Positions 1 through 9,538 are shown, numbered from the stretch's first letter. The stretch is DNA of 64,000 bases from an uncultured Microbacterium sp. (GCA_913774845.1 CAJYJO010000013.1:1-64000); one strand, 5' to 3'. The notes: generated by a model from the sequence alone, not told the origin. Numbers and translations: made by a program.

Positions 1-606
1 GCGAAGGAGACCGGCTCGAAGAAGTTCGACTCGACCGTCGAGGTCGCGCTGAAGCTCTCGGTCGACCCCCGTAAGGCCGACCAGATGGTCCGCGGCACGG
101 TCATCCTGCCCCACGGCACGGGTAAGACCGCGCGCGTCATCGTCTTCGCCAACGGCCCCGCGGCCGAGGCGGCCCTCGCCGCCGGCGCCGACGAGGTCGG
201 TGGCACCGACCTCATCGAGAAGGTCGCCGCCGGCTACACCGCGTTCGACGCGGCCGTCGCCACGCCCGAGCTCATGGGCCAGGTCGGTCGCCTCGGTAAG
301 GTCCTCGGACCCCGCGGCCTCATGCCGAACCCCAAGACCGGCACCGTGACCCCCAACCCGGCCAAGGCCGTCGAGGAGATCAAGGGCGGAAAGATCGAGT
401 TCCGCGTCGACAAGCACGCCAACGTCCACTTCGTGGTCGGCAAGGCGTCGTTCTCGGCCGAGCAGCTCGACGAGAACCTCAAGGCCGCTCTCGAGGAGAT
501 CGTCCGCCTCAAGCCGTCCAGCTCGAAGGGCCGTTACATCCAGAAGGGCGCCGTCTCGACCACCTTCGGTCCCGGCATCCCCCTGGACGTCAACGCCATC
601 GTCTGA
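1..606 (+). CDS. rplA: 50S ribosomal protein L1 (5'-truncated by window edge)
   Basis: Ribosomal protein L1 binds 23S rRNA at the L1 stalk and, in excess, represses its own mRNA in many bacteria. The frame is open from base 1, so the ATG at 85 is internal. About 30 N-terminal residues are missing and 201 are visible. The L1 signature [12 protein letters not shown] is intact at about visible residue 106, followed by the typical [16 protein letters not shown] stretch. rplK is expected just upstream, outside the window. A terminator hairpin follows at once, so L1 is cut off from rplJ-rplL, which lie more than 10 kb downstream. Confidence 0.97.
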   Translation, partial: AKETGSKKFDSTVEVALKLSVDPRKADQMVRGTVILPHGTGKTARVIVFANGPAAEAALAAGADEVGGTDLIEKVAAGYTAFDAAVATPELMGQVGRLGKVLGPRGLMPNPKTGTVTPNPAKAVEEIKGGKIEFRVDKHANVHFVVGKASFSAEQLDENLKAALEEIVRLKPSSSKGRYIQKGAVSTTFGPGIPLDVNAIV

Positions 607-617
607 CGTTCGTCACC

Positions 618-653
618 GGAAGCCCCGCCGCGCCTCGCGCCGGCGGGGTTTCC
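618..653 (+). terminator. Terminator hairpin after rplA
   Basis: A 13-bp stem (618-630 with 641-653, one G-T pair) and a 10-base loop begin 11 bases after the rplA stop. The T tract is short, as is common in high-GC genomes. Confidence 0.7.
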
Positions 654-783
654 GCGTTCCCGGGGATCCGCCGCGGCTGCACGATCGTGCAACACGGCGT
701 CATCCGGGAAGAGTCGGGCGCCCGCCCGTGTTCTGCTGGAGGGTACGCCTGCACCGCGTATCCCCCCTCACCGCCCTCACCAC

Positions 784-1599
784 ATGTCTGGAACAGCTAT
801 GCCCCGTCGCCTGACCGTCCTCGCCGCCACCCTGGGCCTGAGCGCCCTCGCGCTGACCGCCTGCAGCGGCGGCTCCACCTCGACGAACTCCGACGCCGGA
901 GCGGAGTACGGGCTCGTCACGGGCGGCACCCTCACCGTGGCCACCGAGGGCACCTACCGTCCCTTCTCGTACCACGAGGGTGCGGGGGAGCTGACCGGCT
1001 TCGACGTCGAGATCGCGAAGGCCGTCGCCGACAAGCTGGGCCTGCAGGTCACGTTCCAGGAGACCCAGTGGGACGCGATCTTCGCGGGCCTGGATGCCGG
1101 TCGCTTCGATGTGATCGCCAACCAGGTGTCGATCAACCCCGAGCGCCAGGAGAAGTACACCTTCAGCTCGCCGTACACCGTCTCGCGCGGGGTCGTCGTG
1201 ACCACCGAGGACGACGACTCCATCTCGAGCTTTGCCGACCTGTCGGGCAAGACCACCGCCCAGTCGCTCACGAGCAACTGGTACGAGCTGGCCACCTCCA
1301 GCGGCGCCCAGGTCGAGGCCGTCGAGGGCTGGGCCCAGGCCGTCGCCCTGCTCAAGCAGGGCCGCGTGGATGCCACGGTCAACGACCAGCTCACCTACCT
1401 CGACTACGAGAAGACGAACAGCCCGACGGGCCTGAAGATCGCGGCCGAGACCGAGGACACCTCCGAGAGCGCCTTCGCCTTCAAGAAGGGCAAGGACCAG
1501 CTCGCCGAGGCCGTCGACGGCGCCCTCGAGGAGCTCCGCGCCGACGGCACCCTCGCCGAGATCAGCCAGAAGTACTTCGGCGCCGACGTCACGCAGTAA
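784..1599 (+). CDS. Amino-acid ABC transporter substrate-binding lipoprotein
   Basis: This is a family 3 solute-binding lipoprotein that captures a polar amino acid outside the membrane. The N-terminus is a lipoprotein signal with lipobox LTAC (Cys about residue 27 from the first ATG), then a Ser/Thr/Gly linker. The mature part has the family's opening (TVATEGTYRPFSYHE, then GFDVEIAKAVADKLG) and ends QKYFG. The start may be ATG 784 or ATG 799; both leave the signal peptide intact. The permease and ATPase genes follow. The exact substrate cannot be told from sequence alone; cystine- or glutamine-type systems look most similar. Confidence 0.9.
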   Translation: MSGTAMPRRLTVLAATLGLSALALTACSGGSTSTNSDAGAEYGLVTGGTLTVATEGTYRPFSYHEGAGELTGFDVEIAKAVADKLGLQVTFQETQWDAIFAGLDAGRFDVIANQVSINPERQEKYTFSSPYTVSRGVVVTTEDDDSISSFADLSGKTTAQSLTSNWYELATSSGAQVEAVEGWAQAVALLKQGRVDATVNDQLTYLDYEKTNSPTGLKIAAETEDTSESAFAFKKGKDQLAEAVDGALEELRADGTLAEISQKYFGADVTQ

Positions 1600-1620
1600 G
1601 AGCGAACTGTAAACCCCCGC

Positions 1621-1663
1621 GGATCGTCCGCTTCCCGCCCCTAGCGTGGGATGCGGACGATCC
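1621..1663 (+). terminator. Stem-loop between binding-protein and permease genes
   Basis: An 11-bp perfect inverted repeat (1621-1631 with 1653-1663) with a 21-base loop lies between the binding-protein stop and the permease RBS (GAAAGGAGG, about 1676-1684). Such hairpins usually protect or attenuate, letting the binding protein be made in excess over the membrane parts. There is no T tract, so a full terminator is unlikely. Confidence 0.5.
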
Positions 1664-1687
1664 ACGCCCGCGTGAGAAAGGAGGCCC

Positions 1688-2353
1688 ATGAACGACCTGT
1701 GGACGCTGCTGCTCGACTCGTTCTGGCCCATGCTGCTGGCCGGACTGACGGGCACCATCCCGTTGTCGCTGGCCTCCTTCGCGATCGGCCTCGTCATCGC
1801 CCTCTTCATGGCGCTGCTGCGCCTGTCGCCGAACGTGCTGCTGTCGGGGATCGCCCGGTTCTACATCTCCGTCATCCGCGGTACGCCCCTGCTGGTGCAG
1901 CTGTTCGTGATCTTCTACGGTCTGCCCTCGCTGGGGCTCACGATCGACCCCTTCCCGGCCGCGGTGATCGCGTTCTCGTTGAACGTGGGCGGGTACGCGG
2001 CCGAGGTGATCCGCGCGGCGATCCTGTCGGTCCCGCGCGGCCAGTGGGAGGCGGCGCACACGGTGGGTCTGTCTTCCCGCAAGACGCTCACGCGTATCGT
2101 TCTTCCGCAGGCCGCGCGCGTCTCGGTGCCGCCGCTGTCGAACACGTTCATCTCGCTCGTGAAGGACAGCTCGCTGGCATCCCTCATCCTCGTCACCGAG
2201 CTGTTCCGCCAGGCGCAGGCGATCGCGGCCTTCTCGTACGAGTTCATGGCGGTGTACCTGGAGGCCGCGCTGATCTACTGGTTGTTCTGCCTCGTGCTGT
2301 CGTTCGGCCAGAACGCCCTGGAAAAGAGGCTGGACCGCCATGTCGCGCACTGA
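1688..2353 (+). CDS. Amino-acid ABC transporter permease
   Basis: A 221-residue HisM/GlnP-type permease that forms the transmembrane channel of the importer. Several hydrophobic helices are visible. The EAA cytoplasmic loop that docks on the ATPase runs from about residue 120 ([20 protein letters not shown]). A strong Shine-Dalgarno (GAAAGGAGG) precedes ATG 1688. Its stop overlaps the start of the ATPase gene by 14 bases, so translation of the two is probably coupled. Only one permease gene is present, so the channel is presumably a homodimer. Confidence 0.92.
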   Translation: MNDLWTLLLDSFWPMLLAGLTGTIPLSLASFAIGLVIALFMALLRLSPNVLLSGIARFYISVIRGTPLLVQLFVIFYGLPSLGLTIDPFPAAVIAFSLNVGGYAAEVIRAAILSVPRGQWEAAHTVGLSSRKTLTRIVLPQAARVSVPPLSNTFISLVKDSSLASLILVTELFRQAQAIAAFSYEFMAVYLEAALIYWLFCLVLSFGQNALEKRLDRHVAH

Positions 2354-3125
2354 CTCCCCGCTGCTGAAGGTCGCCGGGCTCGAGAAGAGCTTCGGCACCA
2401 ATCGCGTCCTCGACGGCGTCGATCTCGAGGTGAACCGCGGTGACGTGCTCGTGCTCATCGGCCCCTCCGGCTCCGGCAAGACGACGGTGCTGCGCTGCCT
2501 CAACGGGCTGGAGACCCCGGATGCCGGTGTGGTGGCGTTCGAGAGCGGTCCGGTCGTGGACTTCGGCGCGAAGGTGTCGAAGGCCGACCGCACGGCCCTC
2601 CGGGACCGTTCCGCGATGGTGTTCCAGCACCACAACCTCTTCCCGCATCTCACGGTGATCCAGAACGTGATCGAGGGGCCCGTCCAGGCGCACGGCGTGC
2701 CCAAGGCCGAGGCCGTCGCCCGTGCGGAGCAGCTCCTGGCCCGCGTCGGCCTCTCGGAGAAGCGCGACGCGTACCCCTCGGAGCTCTCGGGAGGCCAGCA
2801 GCAGCGTGTCGGCATCGTTCGCGCCCTGGCTCTGCAGCCCTCCCTCCTCCTCTTCGACGAGCCGACGAGCGCTCTCGATCCCGAACTCGTGGGCGAAGTC
2901 TTGACGGTGCTGCGCGAACTGGCGAACGAGGGCTGGACGATGGTCATCGTCACGCACGAGCTCGGCTTCGCGCGAGAGGTCGCCGACGAGGTGCTGTTCT
3001 TCGACGAGGGAGTGATCGTCGAACGCGGCGCGCCGTCCGAGCTGCTCCGCCAGCCGAAGAAGGAGCGCACGCAGCGCTTCCTCAACCGTCTGCTGCGTCC
3101 GCTCGACGGCCCCGACGCCGCGTAA
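2340..3125 (+). CDS. Amino-acid ABC transporter ATP-binding protein
   Basis: A 261-residue ATPase subunit of the polar amino-acid importer. Walker A is GPSGSGKTT (about residue 41), the signature is [15 protein letters not shown], Walker B is [12 protein letters not shown], and the switch His sits in IVTHELGFA. Length and motif spacing are normal for the GlnQ/HisP family. It overlaps the permease gene and closes the three-gene operon that starts at 784. Confidence 0.95.
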   Translation: MSRTDSPLLKVAGLEKSFGTNRVLDGVDLEVNRGDVLVLIGPSGSGKTTVLRCLNGLETPDAGVVAFESGPVVDFGAKVSKADRTALRDRSAMVFQHHNLFPHLTVIQNVIEGPVQAHGVPKAEAVARAEQLLARVGLSEKRDAYPSELSGGQQQRVGIVRALALQPSLLLFDEPTSALDPELVGEVLTVLRELANEGWTMVIVTHELGFAREVADEVLFFDEGVIVERGAPSELLRQPKKERTQRFLNRLLRPLDGPDAA

Positions 3126-3155
3126 CGCCTCCGCACCGCGGAGTAGCGTCGAGGC

Positions 3156-4199
3156 ATGAGCCGCCTCGAGACCCTGCTCGGCATCGACGTCCCCATCGTC
3201 CTCGGTCCCTTCGGCGGCCTGTCGTCGGTCGCTCTGGTCGCCGCCGTCAGCGACGGGGGAGGACTCGGCTCGTTCGGGCTGTACGGCTACGCCCCGGAGC
3301 GGATCCGCGACACGGTGGCGCAGCTGCGGTCCGCCACGGACCGCCCCGTCGCGGTGAACCTGTGGCTCCCGCGCGGTGACGAGGTGCGCCCCTCCGACCT
3401 CGACGTGCAGCCGTTCCTCGACGCGGCGGCTCCGCTGTTCGCGGCGGCCGGCGTCGAGGTGCCGGCTCCGCCGACCTCGTTCCTCCCGCCGATCGGCGAG
3501 CAGCTCGAGGCCGTGCTCGAGGCGCGTCCCGACGTCGTGAGCGTCGTGTTCGGCGTCCCGGATGCCGATACCCTCGCGGCCGCGAAGGACCGCGGCATCC
3601 GGGTGATCGGCACCGCCACCTCGGTCGCCGAGGCCGTCGCCCTCGAGACGGCGGGGGTCGACGCCGTGGTCGCCACCGGTTCGGAGGCGGGAGGGCACCG
3701 GGTGTCGTTCCTGCGCGAGGCGTCCGCCTCGCTCGTCGGCACGTTCGCGCTCGTCCCGCAGGTGGTCGACGCGGTCGACGTCCCCGTCATCGCGGCGGGC
3801 GCCATCGCCGACCGGCGGGGCGTCGCCGCCGCTCTCGCCCTCGGTGCCGAGGGCGTGCAGGTGGGTACCGCGTTCCTGCGCACCCGGCAGTCGGCGGCCA
3901 CCGCGGCGCACCGCGAGGCGATCGAGGGGTCGGCCGATACCGAGACCGTCCTGACCCGGGCAATGAGCGGGCGGCTGGCGCGCGGCATCCCGAACCGGGC
4001 GATGCGGGAGCTCGAGGCCTCGGGGATGATCGCCCCGTTCCCGGCGCAGAACTGGTTGACCGGGGTGTTCCGCGCGGCGGCGACCGCGCGCGGCGACGGC
4101 GAGCTGGTGTCGCTGTGGGCGGGGCAGGCGGCGGCGCTGTCGCGCTTCGACGACGCCGCCGACGTCCTCGCCGAGCTCAAGGCGGGCCTCGGGGGCTGA
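3156..4199 (+). CDS. Nitronate monooxygenase family protein
   Basis: An FMN-dependent enzyme of the 2-nitropropane dioxygenase family, which oxidises alkyl nitronates such as propionate-3-nitronate. It has 347 residues as a TIM barrel. The flavin phosphate-binding stretch ATGSEAGGHR lies at about residue 172, and AAGAIADRRG then LGAEGVQVGTAFL follow at about 215-245. A TAGCGT box (3144-3149) ends 6 bases before ATG and no Shine-Dalgarno is visible, so the mRNA is probably leaderless and independent of the ABC operon. The substrate is not proven; many family members are annotated only by homology. Confidence 0.88.
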   Translation: MSRLETLLGIDVPIVLGPFGGLSSVALVAAVSDGGGLGSFGLYGYAPERIRDTVAQLRSATDRPVAVNLWLPRGDEVRPSDLDVQPFLDAAAPLFAAAGVEVPAPPTSFLPPIGEQLEAVLEARPDVVSVVFGVPDADTLAAAKDRGIRVIGTATSVAEAVALETAGVDAVVATGSEAGGHRVSFLREASASLVGTFALVPQVVDAVDVPVIAAGAIADRRGVAAALALGAEGVQVGTAFLRTRQSAATAAHREAIEGSADTETVLTRAMSGRLARGIPNRAMRELEASGMIAPFPAQNWLTGVFRAAATARGDGELVSLWAGQAAALSRFDDAADVLAELKAGLGG

Positions 4200-4200
4200 G

Positions 4201-4476
4201 TCAGGCCGTGTCGCGGATCTCGAATCCGGATGCCGCCTCCCCGGCGCCCTCGATCACGTCGACGTCGTCGACCCGGGCTCCGCTCGGCCCGTCGTGCGCC
4301 CACGCGATCACCGCTTCGACGGCATCGGGGTCGCCCGTGAGCAACGCCTCGACCGAGCCGTCCCGGCGGTTGCGCACCCAGCCGCGTACGCCGAGACGCT
4401 CCGCTTCGGCTCGAAGGGCGTACCGGAAGCCGACGCCCTGGACGCGTCCTGTCACCGTCATCGTCACCGTTCGCAT
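4201..4476 (-). CDS. acyP: Acylphosphatase
   Basis: A 91-residue acylphosphatase that hydrolyses carboxyl-phosphate bonds of acyl phosphates. It shows the family motif [16 protein letters not shown] with the catalytic Arg and the Asn in [20 protein letters not shown] 4476 gives the normal family length; the longer upstream frame is not needed. A CAGAAT box ends 6 bases before this ATG, and no Shine-Dalgarno is seen. It converges with the nitronate monooxygenase gene with a single base between the two stops. Confidence 0.93.
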   Translation of the reverse strand: MRTVTMTVTGRVQGVGFRYALRAEAERLGVRGWVRNRRDGSVEALLTGDPDAVEAVIAWAHDGPSGARVDDVDVIEGAGEAASGFEIRDTA

Positions 4477-4517
4477 CGGGCCATTCTGGTGCAGGACGGC
4501 GGTCTCGGCTTCGCGGG

Positions 4518-5177
4518 TCAGTGGGGGAGGACGAGCGAGAGGGCGAGCGCGAACATCACCACGGCGATGATCGCGTCGAGGACGCGCCAGGCTCGCGGGG
4601 TGTCGAGCCAGCGACCGAGGTACCGGGCGCCGTAGCCGAGGGCCGAGAACCACACCAGACTCGCCGCGCATGCCCCGATCGCGAACGCCCACCGGCCGTC
4701 CCCGTGCGTCGAGGCGACCGAGCCGAGCAGGAACACGGTGTCGAGGTAGACGTGCGGGTTGAGCCACGTGAGGGCGAGGCAGGTCAGCACGGTGGCGGTG
4801 AGGGTGGTGCGCGCGGGACGCGTCAGCACCGTGACGCCCCCGGCGGGCGCGGCGGGCGCGGACGCCGGGGCGTCGAGATGCAGCGTCGCTCCGCTCGCAC
4901 GCAGCGCGCGCCGTGCGGCGAGCAGCCCGTAGCCCGCGAGGAAGGCGGCCCCGGCCCACCGGACGACGACGATGAGCCACGGCACCGCCTGGAGGACGAG
5001 GCCGATGCCCGAGACCCCGAGCACGATGAGGACAGCGTCAGAGAGGGCGCACACCGCGACGACGGCGAGCAGGTGCTCCCGGCGGATGCCCTGCCGCAGG
5101 ACGAAGAGGTTCTGCGCGCCGATGGCGACGATGAGCGAGAAGCCGAGGCCGAGGCCGGCGAGCAGGGAGGGAAGCAC
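4518..5177 (-). CDS. LysE/ArgO-family amino-acid exporter
   Basis: A 219-residue inner-membrane exporter of basic amino acids (lysine/arginine) in the LysE family. The diagnostic N-terminal stretch [20 protein letters not shown] lies at about residues 16-35, and roughly six hydrophobic helices are visible. It is divergent from a LysR regulator, the same layout as lysE-lysG in Corynebacterium and argO-argP in E. coli. The start is GTG 5177, with TACTCT ending 7 bases upstream, so a leaderless mRNA is likely. Export would be switched on by the regulator when basic amino acids accumulate (known for the families). Confidence 0.9.
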   Translation of the reverse strand: MLPSLLAGLGLGFSLIVAIGAQNLFVLRQGIRREHLLAVVAVCALSDAVLIVLGVSGIGLVLQAVPWLIVVVRWAGAAFLAGYGLLAARRALRASGATLHLDAPASAPAAPAGGVTVLTRPARTTLTATVLTCLALTWLNPHVYLDTVFLLGSVASTHGDGRWAFAIGACAASLVWFSALGYGARYLGRWLDTPRAWRVLDAIIAVVMFALALSLVLPH

Positions 5178-5247
5178 GAGGTCGAGAGTAGGGTGCCGAA
5201 AACATGTAGACCAGCTCAGGATTCTGCAGCGCCATTAGCATTTCTTC
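5178..5247. promoter_or_regulatory. Divergent promoter region of exporter and LysR gene
   Basis: This 70-bp gap carries two outward promoters. On the + strand TAGCAT (5236-5241) ends 6 bases before ATG 5248. On the - strand TACTCT ends 7 bases before GTG 5177. The regulator should bind between them, but I could not assign a clear T-N11-A site. Confidence 0.6.
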
Positions 5248-6135
5248 ATGCCGATCCCCTTCGACCTCGCCCGCACCCTCGCCGTCGTGGTCGAGGAAGG
5301 CACCCTGGATGCCGCGGCCCGCCGCCTGCACATCACCCCGTCCGCGGTGAGCCAGCGCATCCGGGCGCTCGAGGACCAACTCGGGCGGGTGGTGCTCGTG
5401 CGCAGCAAGCCCGTGACCGCGACGGAAGCGGGCGGCGCGGTCGTGCGCCTCGCGCGTCAGCTCGCGCTGCTCGAGCACGACGCTCTCGCCGCGATCGGCG
5501 CGGAGGGCGGGGCCATGGCATCCGTCCCGCTCGCCGTGAACGCGGACTCCCTCGCGACGTGGTTCCTGCCGCCGTTGGCGCGGGTCGCCGCACGCCGCGC
5601 GGTGGTGTTCGACCTGCACCGCGACGACCAGGACTTCACCGCGGGCCTGCTCGAGTCGGGCACCGTGATGGCAGCGGTCACCTCGCGGGAGACGCCGGTG
5701 GCGGGCTGCCGCGTCCGTCGGCTCGGCATCCTGCGCTACGAACCGGTGGCGTCGACGGCGTTCGCGGCGCGCTGGTTCCCGCGCGGCGTCGACGCGGAGG
5801 CGCTCGCGGCGGCGCCGCTCGTCGACTTCGACCGTCGCGACGACCTGCAGACGCAGTGGCTCGCGCGGCGTGGCGTCTCACCGGCGCTTCCGCCCCGCCA
5901 CCGCGTCCCGGCATCCCAGGATTTCGCCACGGCCATCGGCCTCGGCCTCGGGTGGGGGCTGCTCCCCGGATTCCAATCCGCCGAGGGCCTCGCCTCGGGC
6001 GACCTCGTGCGCATCGGGACGGATGCGGTCGACGTTCCGCTGTTCTGGCAGCAGTGGAATCTCACCTCTCCGCTGCTCGACGAGGTCGCCGACGACGTCG
6101 TCGACGAGGGACGCCGACGCCTCGCCGCAGCCTGA
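5248..6135 (+). CDS. LysR-family regulator, LysG/ArgP type
   Basis: A 295-residue LysR transcription factor. The winged HTH spans about residues 1-60 (TLDAAARRLHITPSAVSQRIRALE), followed by the effector domain. The HTH resembles ArgP/LysG, which sense lysine and arginine and activate the adjacent exporter gene. Divergent placement with a LysE/ArgO gene supports that role (inference from context). Its end lies 6 bp from the end of the convergent oxidoreductase gene, with no terminator visible between them. Confidence 0.9.
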   Translation: MPIPFDLARTLAVVVEEGTLDAAARRLHITPSAVSQRIRALEDQLGRVVLVRSKPVTATEAGGAVVRLARQLALLEHDALAAIGAEGGAMASVPLAVNADSLATWFLPPLARVAARRAVVFDLHRDDQDFTAGLLESGTVMAAVTSRETPVAGCRVRRLGILRYEPVASTAFAARWFPRGVDAEALAAAPLVDFDRRDDLQTQWLARRGVSPALPPRHRVPASQDFATAIGLGLGWGLLPGFQSAEGLASGDLVRIGTDAVDVPLFWQQWNLTSPLLDEVADDVVDEGRRRLAAA

Positions 6136-6141
6136 CGGGGG

Positions 6142-7161
6142 TCAGTCCTCGCTGACGCGCAGGACGATCTTGCCCCGCGTGTGTCCGCGCTCCAGCTCGG
6201 CGTGGGCGGCGCCGGCCTCGGCGAGGTCGAAGACGCGATCCACGTAGACGCGCACCGCGCCGGAGTCCAGCAGGCGGGAGATCGTCGTGAGCGCGCCGCC
6301 GTCGGGGATCGTCTTGTAGTCGGTGCTCCGGATGCCGCGTGCCGCCGCCGCCTCGCGGAAACCGGGCCACGCGCCGGTGGGCACCTCGATGAGCAGGCCC
6401 CCGGGGCGCAGGACCTCGAGCGAGCGCGTGCCGGTGTCGTCGGAGACGTTGCCGATGAGATCGATCACCACGTCGACGTCGTCGACGACGTCCTCGAAGC
6501 GGGTGGCGGTGTAATCCACCACCTCGGCGGCGCCCAGATCGCGCAGCCAGTCGGAGTTGCGTGCGGAGCCGGTGGCGATCACATGAGCGCCGAAGTAGGC
6601 CGCGAACTGCACGGCGAAGTGACCGACCCCGCCGCTCCCGGCATGGATGAGGATGCGCTGGCCCTGGTGGGCGAGAGCCGTCTCGACGACCAGCCCCCAC
6701 GCGGTGAGCGCGGCGAGCGGAACGCCCGCGGCCTCGGCGTGCGACAGCGAGGCGGGCTTACGGGCGAGCGAGAGGGTCGGGACGACCGTGTATTCGGCGT
6801 ACGAGCCCGGCGTCCGCGGCACCGCCACCATGCCGTACACCTCCGTACCGACGGGGAAGGGGTGCGCGTCGAAGGGCGCGCGCACCACGACACCGCTCAC
6901 GTCGAATCCGAGCACGGCGGGCCAGGTCCCGATCGCCGCCGACATCCCGCGCCCCGCACGGGTCTTCGCATCGATCGGGTTGACGCCGGCCGCGACGACG
7001 CGGACGAGGACCTCGCTGAGCACGGGGCTCGGCACGGGCACGTCCGAGACCCGGAGCAGGTCGGCGCCGCCCGGGGCGTCGAGCACGACCGCCGTCATGG
7101 TGTCGGGCACCGCCGGGGCGGGCGCGAGGGCGGTCTCGGGACGCGTCGATCGGAATCTCAT
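6142..7161 (-). CDS. NADP-dependent quinone-oxidoreductase-like protein
   Basis: A 339-residue zinc-independent alcohol dehydrogenase/quinone oxidoreductase of the medium-chain dehydrogenase superfamily. The catalytic GroES-like part comes first. The nucleotide-binding motif HAGSGGVGHFAVQFA is at about residue 167, followed by GAHVIATGS. No zinc-binding cysteine cluster is visible. GGAGAGAG upstream of ATG 7161 can serve as RBS. It lies downstream of the MarR gene on the same strand, 117 bp away, and may belong to the same stress regulon (inference). Confidence 0.87.
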   Translation of the reverse strand: MRFRSTRPETALAPAPAVPDTMTAVVLDAPGGADLLRVSDVPVPSPVLSEVLVRVVAAGVNPIDAKTRAGRGMSAAIGTWPAVLGFDVSGVVVRAPFDAHPFPVGTEVYGMVAVPRTPGSYAEYTVVPTLSLARKPASLSHAEAAGVPLAALTAWGLVVETALAHQGQRILIHAGSGGVGHFAVQFAAYFGAHVIATGSARNSDWLRDLGAAEVVDYTATRFEDVVDDVDVVIDLIGNVSDDTGTRSLEVLRPGGLLIEVPTGAWPGFREAAAARGIRSTDYKTIPDGGALTTISRLLDSGAVRVYVDRVFDLAEAGAAHAELERGHTRGKIVLRVSED

Positions 7162-7278
7162 CGGGCGCTCTCTCTCCGGTGCGTCGACATCGGCGGCGGC
7201 TCCGCCGCGACCCCCTCAGTCAATCGCGACATTGTCTCGACGGTGTTACACCCCCGTCACCGTGTCGCGACGCCCGGA

Positions 7279-7752
7279 TCAGCCGCGGACGGGGACCTCG
7301 CCGACCGCGAGAGCATGCAGGAGCGTCGAGAGGTGCCGGATGTCGTCGATCGACCAGTCGGCCATCGCGTCGTAGAGCCGGCTCTCGTGCGGGGCGCGCG
7401 CGTCGGCGAGACGCGCGTGCCCGAGCTCGGTGACCGTGATCAGACGCGAGCGTCCGTCGTTCGGGTCGGGGGTGCGGGTGACCAGGCCCAGGTCTTCCAG
7501 CTCGCTGATCGCGCGGCTGAGGAACCCCTTGTCGGCCGTGAGGCGCTCGGCGAGGGCCGACAGGGTGAGGGGGCCGAAGCGGCTCACCACCGACAGCGCC
7601 TTGAACGTGGCCGGGAGCATCCCCGGGCTCACCCGTTCCGCCGCCTCGGAGACGAAGCGGCGGAACACGGTCATGAGCTCCGAGAACGACGACTCCAGGG
7701 CCTGAAGGGCCTCATGGCGTTCTTCGCTCTGTTCGCTCTTCACGTCAGCCAT
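7279..7752 (-). CDS. MarR-family transcriptional regulator
   Basis: A 157-residue MarR-type repressor that usually releases DNA on binding phenolic or lipophilic compounds. The winged-helix core includes LTLSALAERLTADKGFLSRAISELEDLGLV and the wing TPDPNDGRSRLITVTELG. I chose ATG 7752 because it overlaps the stop of the efflux gene by 8 bases (ATGGCTGA). A longer frame would extend deeper into the upstream gene. Co-transcription with the transporter, plus two identical-type palindromes in that operon's promoter, suggests it represses its own operon (inference). Confidence 0.92.
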   Translation of the reverse strand: MADVKSEQSEERHEALQALESSFSELMTVFRRFVSEAAERVSPGMLPATFKALSVVSRFGPLTLSALAERLTADKGFLSRAISELEDLGLVTRTPDPNDGRSRLITVTELGHARLADARAPHESRLYDAMADWSIDDIRHLSTLLHALAVGEVPVRG

Positions 7753-9439
7753 TTTCTCCCATCCCGGCCTCGCGGTGCGAACGGCGGGAGCCGGCGGCAT
7801 CCTGGGTCGGGACCGTTCCGGTCGCCGACAGGGTCGCCATCGCCTCCGGGACCGACACGGTGGCCAGGTCGGCCTCGCTCGCCGCGACGCGTTCGGTCGT
7901 CGTCATGCGGGTGAGCGGACGGTTCGGCAGGAAGAGGATCGCGATGAGGCTCACGACGGCGACGGGCACCGCGATGAGGAACGAGTGCGCGATCGACTGG
8001 GCGTAGATGTCCTCGACGATGACGCGGACGCTCTCGGGCAGCGTCGAGACCTGGGGGATGGCGCCCGACTGCAGGCTCTGCGCGACCGCCGCGCCGTCGG
8101 CGCCGAGGCCCACGATGGCGGCCTTGAGGTCGGCGGCGCGGTCGGTGAACAGGCTCGTCGCCATGCTCGCCAGGGCCGCGCCCATGACCGAGACACCGAT
8201 GGTGCCCCCGAGGCTGCGGAAGAAGGTGACGCCGGAGCTTGCCGCGCCCATCTGCGTGGGATTGGCGGTGTTCTGCACGACGAGGACGAGGTTCTGCATC
8301 GTCATGCCGACGCCCGCGCCGAGGAGGGCCATGTAGAGCGAGACGAGGGCGAAGTTCGTGTCGTAGTGGATGGTCGACAGCAGGAACGACCCGGCGATCA
8401 GCAGGACGCCACCGGCGATGAGGAACGGCTTCCAGCGGCCGAAGCGGGAGATGAGCGCACCGACGACGATCGAGGAGACCAGCAGACCGCCGATCATGGG
8501 GATCGTCATGATGCCCGCCTCGGTGGGTGTGGCACCGCGGGCCATCTGCATGTACTGGCTGAGGAAGACCGAGGTGCCGAACATCGCCAGACCCGTCGCG
8601 ATCGACGCGATCGTGGCGAGGGTGAAGGTGGCATCCCGGAACAGCGTCAGCGGGACGAGGGGCTCCGAGGAGCGCAGTTCGACCACGACGAAGAGGGCCG
8701 CGGCGATGACCGCGCCACCGACCATGAGCAGGGTCTCGGTGCTGGCCCATTCGAAGCTGCTGCCGGCGTTGGTCACCCAGATGAGCAGCAGCGACACCGC
8801 CGCCGACAGCAGGACGATGCCGACGTAGTCGATCTTGACCGTGCGCGTGGGCCGCGCCGGGAGGTGCAGGGTGCGCTGCTGGATGAGCAGGGCCGCGACG
8901 GCGAAGGGCAGGGCGACGAAGAAGTTCCAGCGCCAGCCGAACGCGTCGGTGATGACGCCGCCGAGCAGGGGGCCGCCGACCGTGGCGACCGCCATGACCG
9001 CGCCGAACAGGCCCATGTACCGGCCGCGCTCGCGGGGGCTGATGATGTCGGCCATGATGACCTGGCTGAGAGCCGCGAGACCACCGGCGCCGAGGCCCTG
9101 GATCGCGCGGAAGGCGATCAGCATGTTCGTGTCCTGCGAGAACCCCGCGGCGGCGGTGGCGAGCACGAAGACCGCGATGGCGATCTGGATGAGCACCTTG
9201 CGGTTGAACAGGTCGGCGAGCTTGCCCCAGATGGGGGTCGAGATCGCGGTGGTGAGCAGGGTCGCGGTGATGACCCAGGTGTAGGCGTTCTGGTCGCCGG
9301 ACAGGTCGTGCACGATGACGGGCAGCGAGGTCGAGACGACGGTCGAGGCGAGCATCGACACGAAGGTGCCGAGCAGCAGGCCGATCAGGGCCGGCAGGAC
9401 GCGCCGCTGGGCGGGCGCGTCGGAGGAAGTGGCTGTCAT
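7745..9439 (-). CDS. DHA2-type (14-TM) drug efflux MFS transporter
   Basis: A 564-residue major facilitator protein of the 14-helix drug:H+ antiporter family (EmrB/QacA-like). It exports toxic lipophilic compounds using the proton gradient. Motif A appears as GKLADLFNRKVL and motif C as AVMAVATVGGPLLGGVITD. ATG 9439 is preferred over GTG 9451 because GGAG lies just upstream of the former. It is the first gene of the operon with the MarR gene, which overlaps its 3' end. The promoter carries two TTGAC-N4-GTCAA sites. Confidence 0.93.
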   Translation of the reverse strand: MTATSSDAPAQRRVLPALIGLLLGTFVSMLASTVVSTSLPVIVHDLSGDQNAYTWVITATLLTTAISTPIWGKLADLFNRKVLIQIAIAVFVLATAAAGFSQDTNMLIAFRAIQGLGAGGLAALSQVIMADIISPRERGRYMGLFGAVMAVATVGGPLLGGVITDAFGWRWNFFVALPFAVAALLIQQRTLHLPARPTRTVKIDYVGIVLLSAAVSLLLIWVTNAGSSFEWASTETLLMVGGAVIAAALFVVVELRSSEPLVPLTLFRDATFTLATIASIATGLAMFGTSVFLSQYMQMARGATPTEAGIMTIPMIGGLLVSSIVVGALISRFGRWKPFLIAGGVLLIAGSFLLSTIHYDTNFALVSLYMALLGAGVGMTMQNLVLVVQNTANPTQMGAASSGVTFFRSLGGTIGVSVMGAALASMATSLFTDRAADLKAAIVGLGADGAAVAQSLQSGAIPQVSTLPESVRVIVEDIYAQSIAHSFLIAVPVAVVSLIAILFLPNRPLTRMTTTERVAASEADLATVSVPEAMATLSATGTVPTQDAAGSRRSHREAGMGENG

Positions 9440-9491
9440 GCGGAGCTCCACGGGAAGGGGGACGGATGCCGCGACGACGATGGCGCGATTA

Positions 9492-9536
9492 GTTGACTGG
9501 TGTCAACGATACACCTGTTGCTTGACTTGCGTCAAC
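9492..9536 (-). promoter_or_regulatory. Promoter and paired MarR-type operators of the efflux operon
   Basis: Two palindromes share the pattern TTGAC-N4-GTCAA. One is at 9492-9507 (6-bp arms) and the other at 9522-9535 (5-bp arms), with centres 29 bp apart, close to three helical turns. On the minus strand a promoter fits exactly: -35 TTGACG (9535-9530), 18-bp spacer, -10 TATCGT (9511-9506). One palindrome therefore covers the -35 and the other starts at the -10, as expected for repression by the downstream MarR protein. Confidence 0.75.
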
Positions 9537-9538
9537 TA

